Below are positions 12,469-12,695 of a DNA stretch of 12,695 bases, in pieces (position 1 is the first letter of the stretch; each line of letters starts with the position of its first letter). Location of the stretch: contig JAUWOI010000071.1 of NCBI GenBank assembly GCA_030612185.1, positions 1 to 12,695 on the forward strand, in the 5' to 3' direction. The DNA is from Anaerolineae bacterium. Lineage in GTDB: Bacteria; Chloroflexota; Anaerolineae; B4-G1. The notes under the pieces were generated by a model. That model was given only the letters and a program-made list of their open reading frames with translations. It ran no database searches and was not told the origin of the DNA. The position numbers and the translations under genes were made by a program.

Positions 12469-12695
12469 ATGCATAGACGAGCCATTGTCCTGACACTGGG
12501 ACTCATCATCGTCGTCGCCTTCACCGCCTTCGCACCCACGGCCTTGGCCTGGTTGCAGGCTAATCACACCGCGACAGGCGCAGCGGGGGATGACCTTGCT
12601 TCCACGCCAAATCCGTATCCGTTGACATTCCTGCCTGTCGTTTTCAACAGCGAGTCAATACCCATCCCAGGACTGACGCCCATGCCTACCTCAAC
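12469..12695 (+). CDS. Exported protein, N-terminal part (cut by window edge)
   Basis: ATG with GGAGGG (12458-12463) 5 nt upstream opens a frame of 75 codons running off the window. The N-terminus MHRRAIVLTLGLIIVVAFTA is a signal peptide or anchor with a likely cleavage near FAPTALAWL. The rest includes YPLTFLPVVFNSES, reminiscent of the FLP-V motif near the mature N-terminus of many Chloroflexota secreted proteins (recall), and a Pro/Thr-rich stretch IPGLTPMPTST. Its main domain lies beyond the window, so the function is unknown. Confidence 0.82.
   Translation, partial: MHRRAIVLTLGLIIVVAFTAFAPTALAWLQANHTATGAAGDDLASTPNPYPLTFLPVVFNSESIPIPGLTPMPTS

Overview
The window reads as a chromosomal stretch of a Chloroflexota bacterium, most likely class Anaerolineae. 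This rests on overall gene character, not on a marker gene: high GC in the core genes (42/60 in a sampled line of the R3H ATPase gene), Pro/Thr-rich linkers behind single N-terminal anchors, an exported protein with an FLPVV-type motif, a DUF951 protein, a Ycf45-like R3H ATPase, and many GTG/TTG starts. No rRNA, tRNA or CRISPR array was seen.

Layout. Positions 1-44 hold a short direct-repeat array. A minus-strand gene (40-1200) follows. It appears split by an in-frame TGA at 364-366 but reads as one protein: membrane anchor, SurA-N-like domain and a peroxiredoxin domain whose peroxidatic cysteine position is the TGA. A perfect 17-nt hairpin with a GUG loop begins 14 nt after the TGA, as expected for a bacterial SECIS. 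I call this a selenoprotein, the most notable object in the window. Two divergent sigma70-type promoters (17-bp spacers) separate it from a vitamin B6 operon: pdxS, a GNAT acetyltransferase, a TumA/TumE-like toxin-antitoxin pair and pdxT (1354-4161), with GTGA or ATGA overlaps at three of its four junctions. PdxT carries an in-frame palindromic repeat insertion.

Positions 4195-5670 form an AT-richer scar (24/60 and 26/60 GC in sampled lines). It holds the remains of a multi-spanning membrane glycosyltransferase with an apparent catalytic-motif deletion, a +1 frameshift at a G6 run and a lost C-terminus, followed by an unrecognised 201-residue ORF. Next come a Ycf45-like R3H/AAA ATPase, thymidylate kinase (tmk), a convergent FmdB-type zinc-ribbon protein, and guanylate kinase (gmk) whose motifs recall the plant organellar type. 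A membrane-anchored SH3b-CAP protein (minus strand) faces gmk. The 442-base gap 10064-10505 holds its promoter, a leader hairpin, a 96-bp MITE-like inverted-repeat element and the promoter of the DUF951 gene. DUF951 overlaps a GT28 (MGDG synthase/UgtP-like) glycosyltransferase gene. The window ends with a small membrane protein with a polyproline tail and the start of an exported protein.

Working together: PdxS and PdxT make pyridoxal 5'-phosphate. Bacterial selenocysteine synthase SelA is itself PLP-dependent, so the divergent pairing with a selenoprotein is suggestive, but no Sec machinery gene lies in the window. tmk and gmk are the nucleotide-kinase housekeeping core. The GT28, CAP and small membrane proteins belong to the cell envelope.
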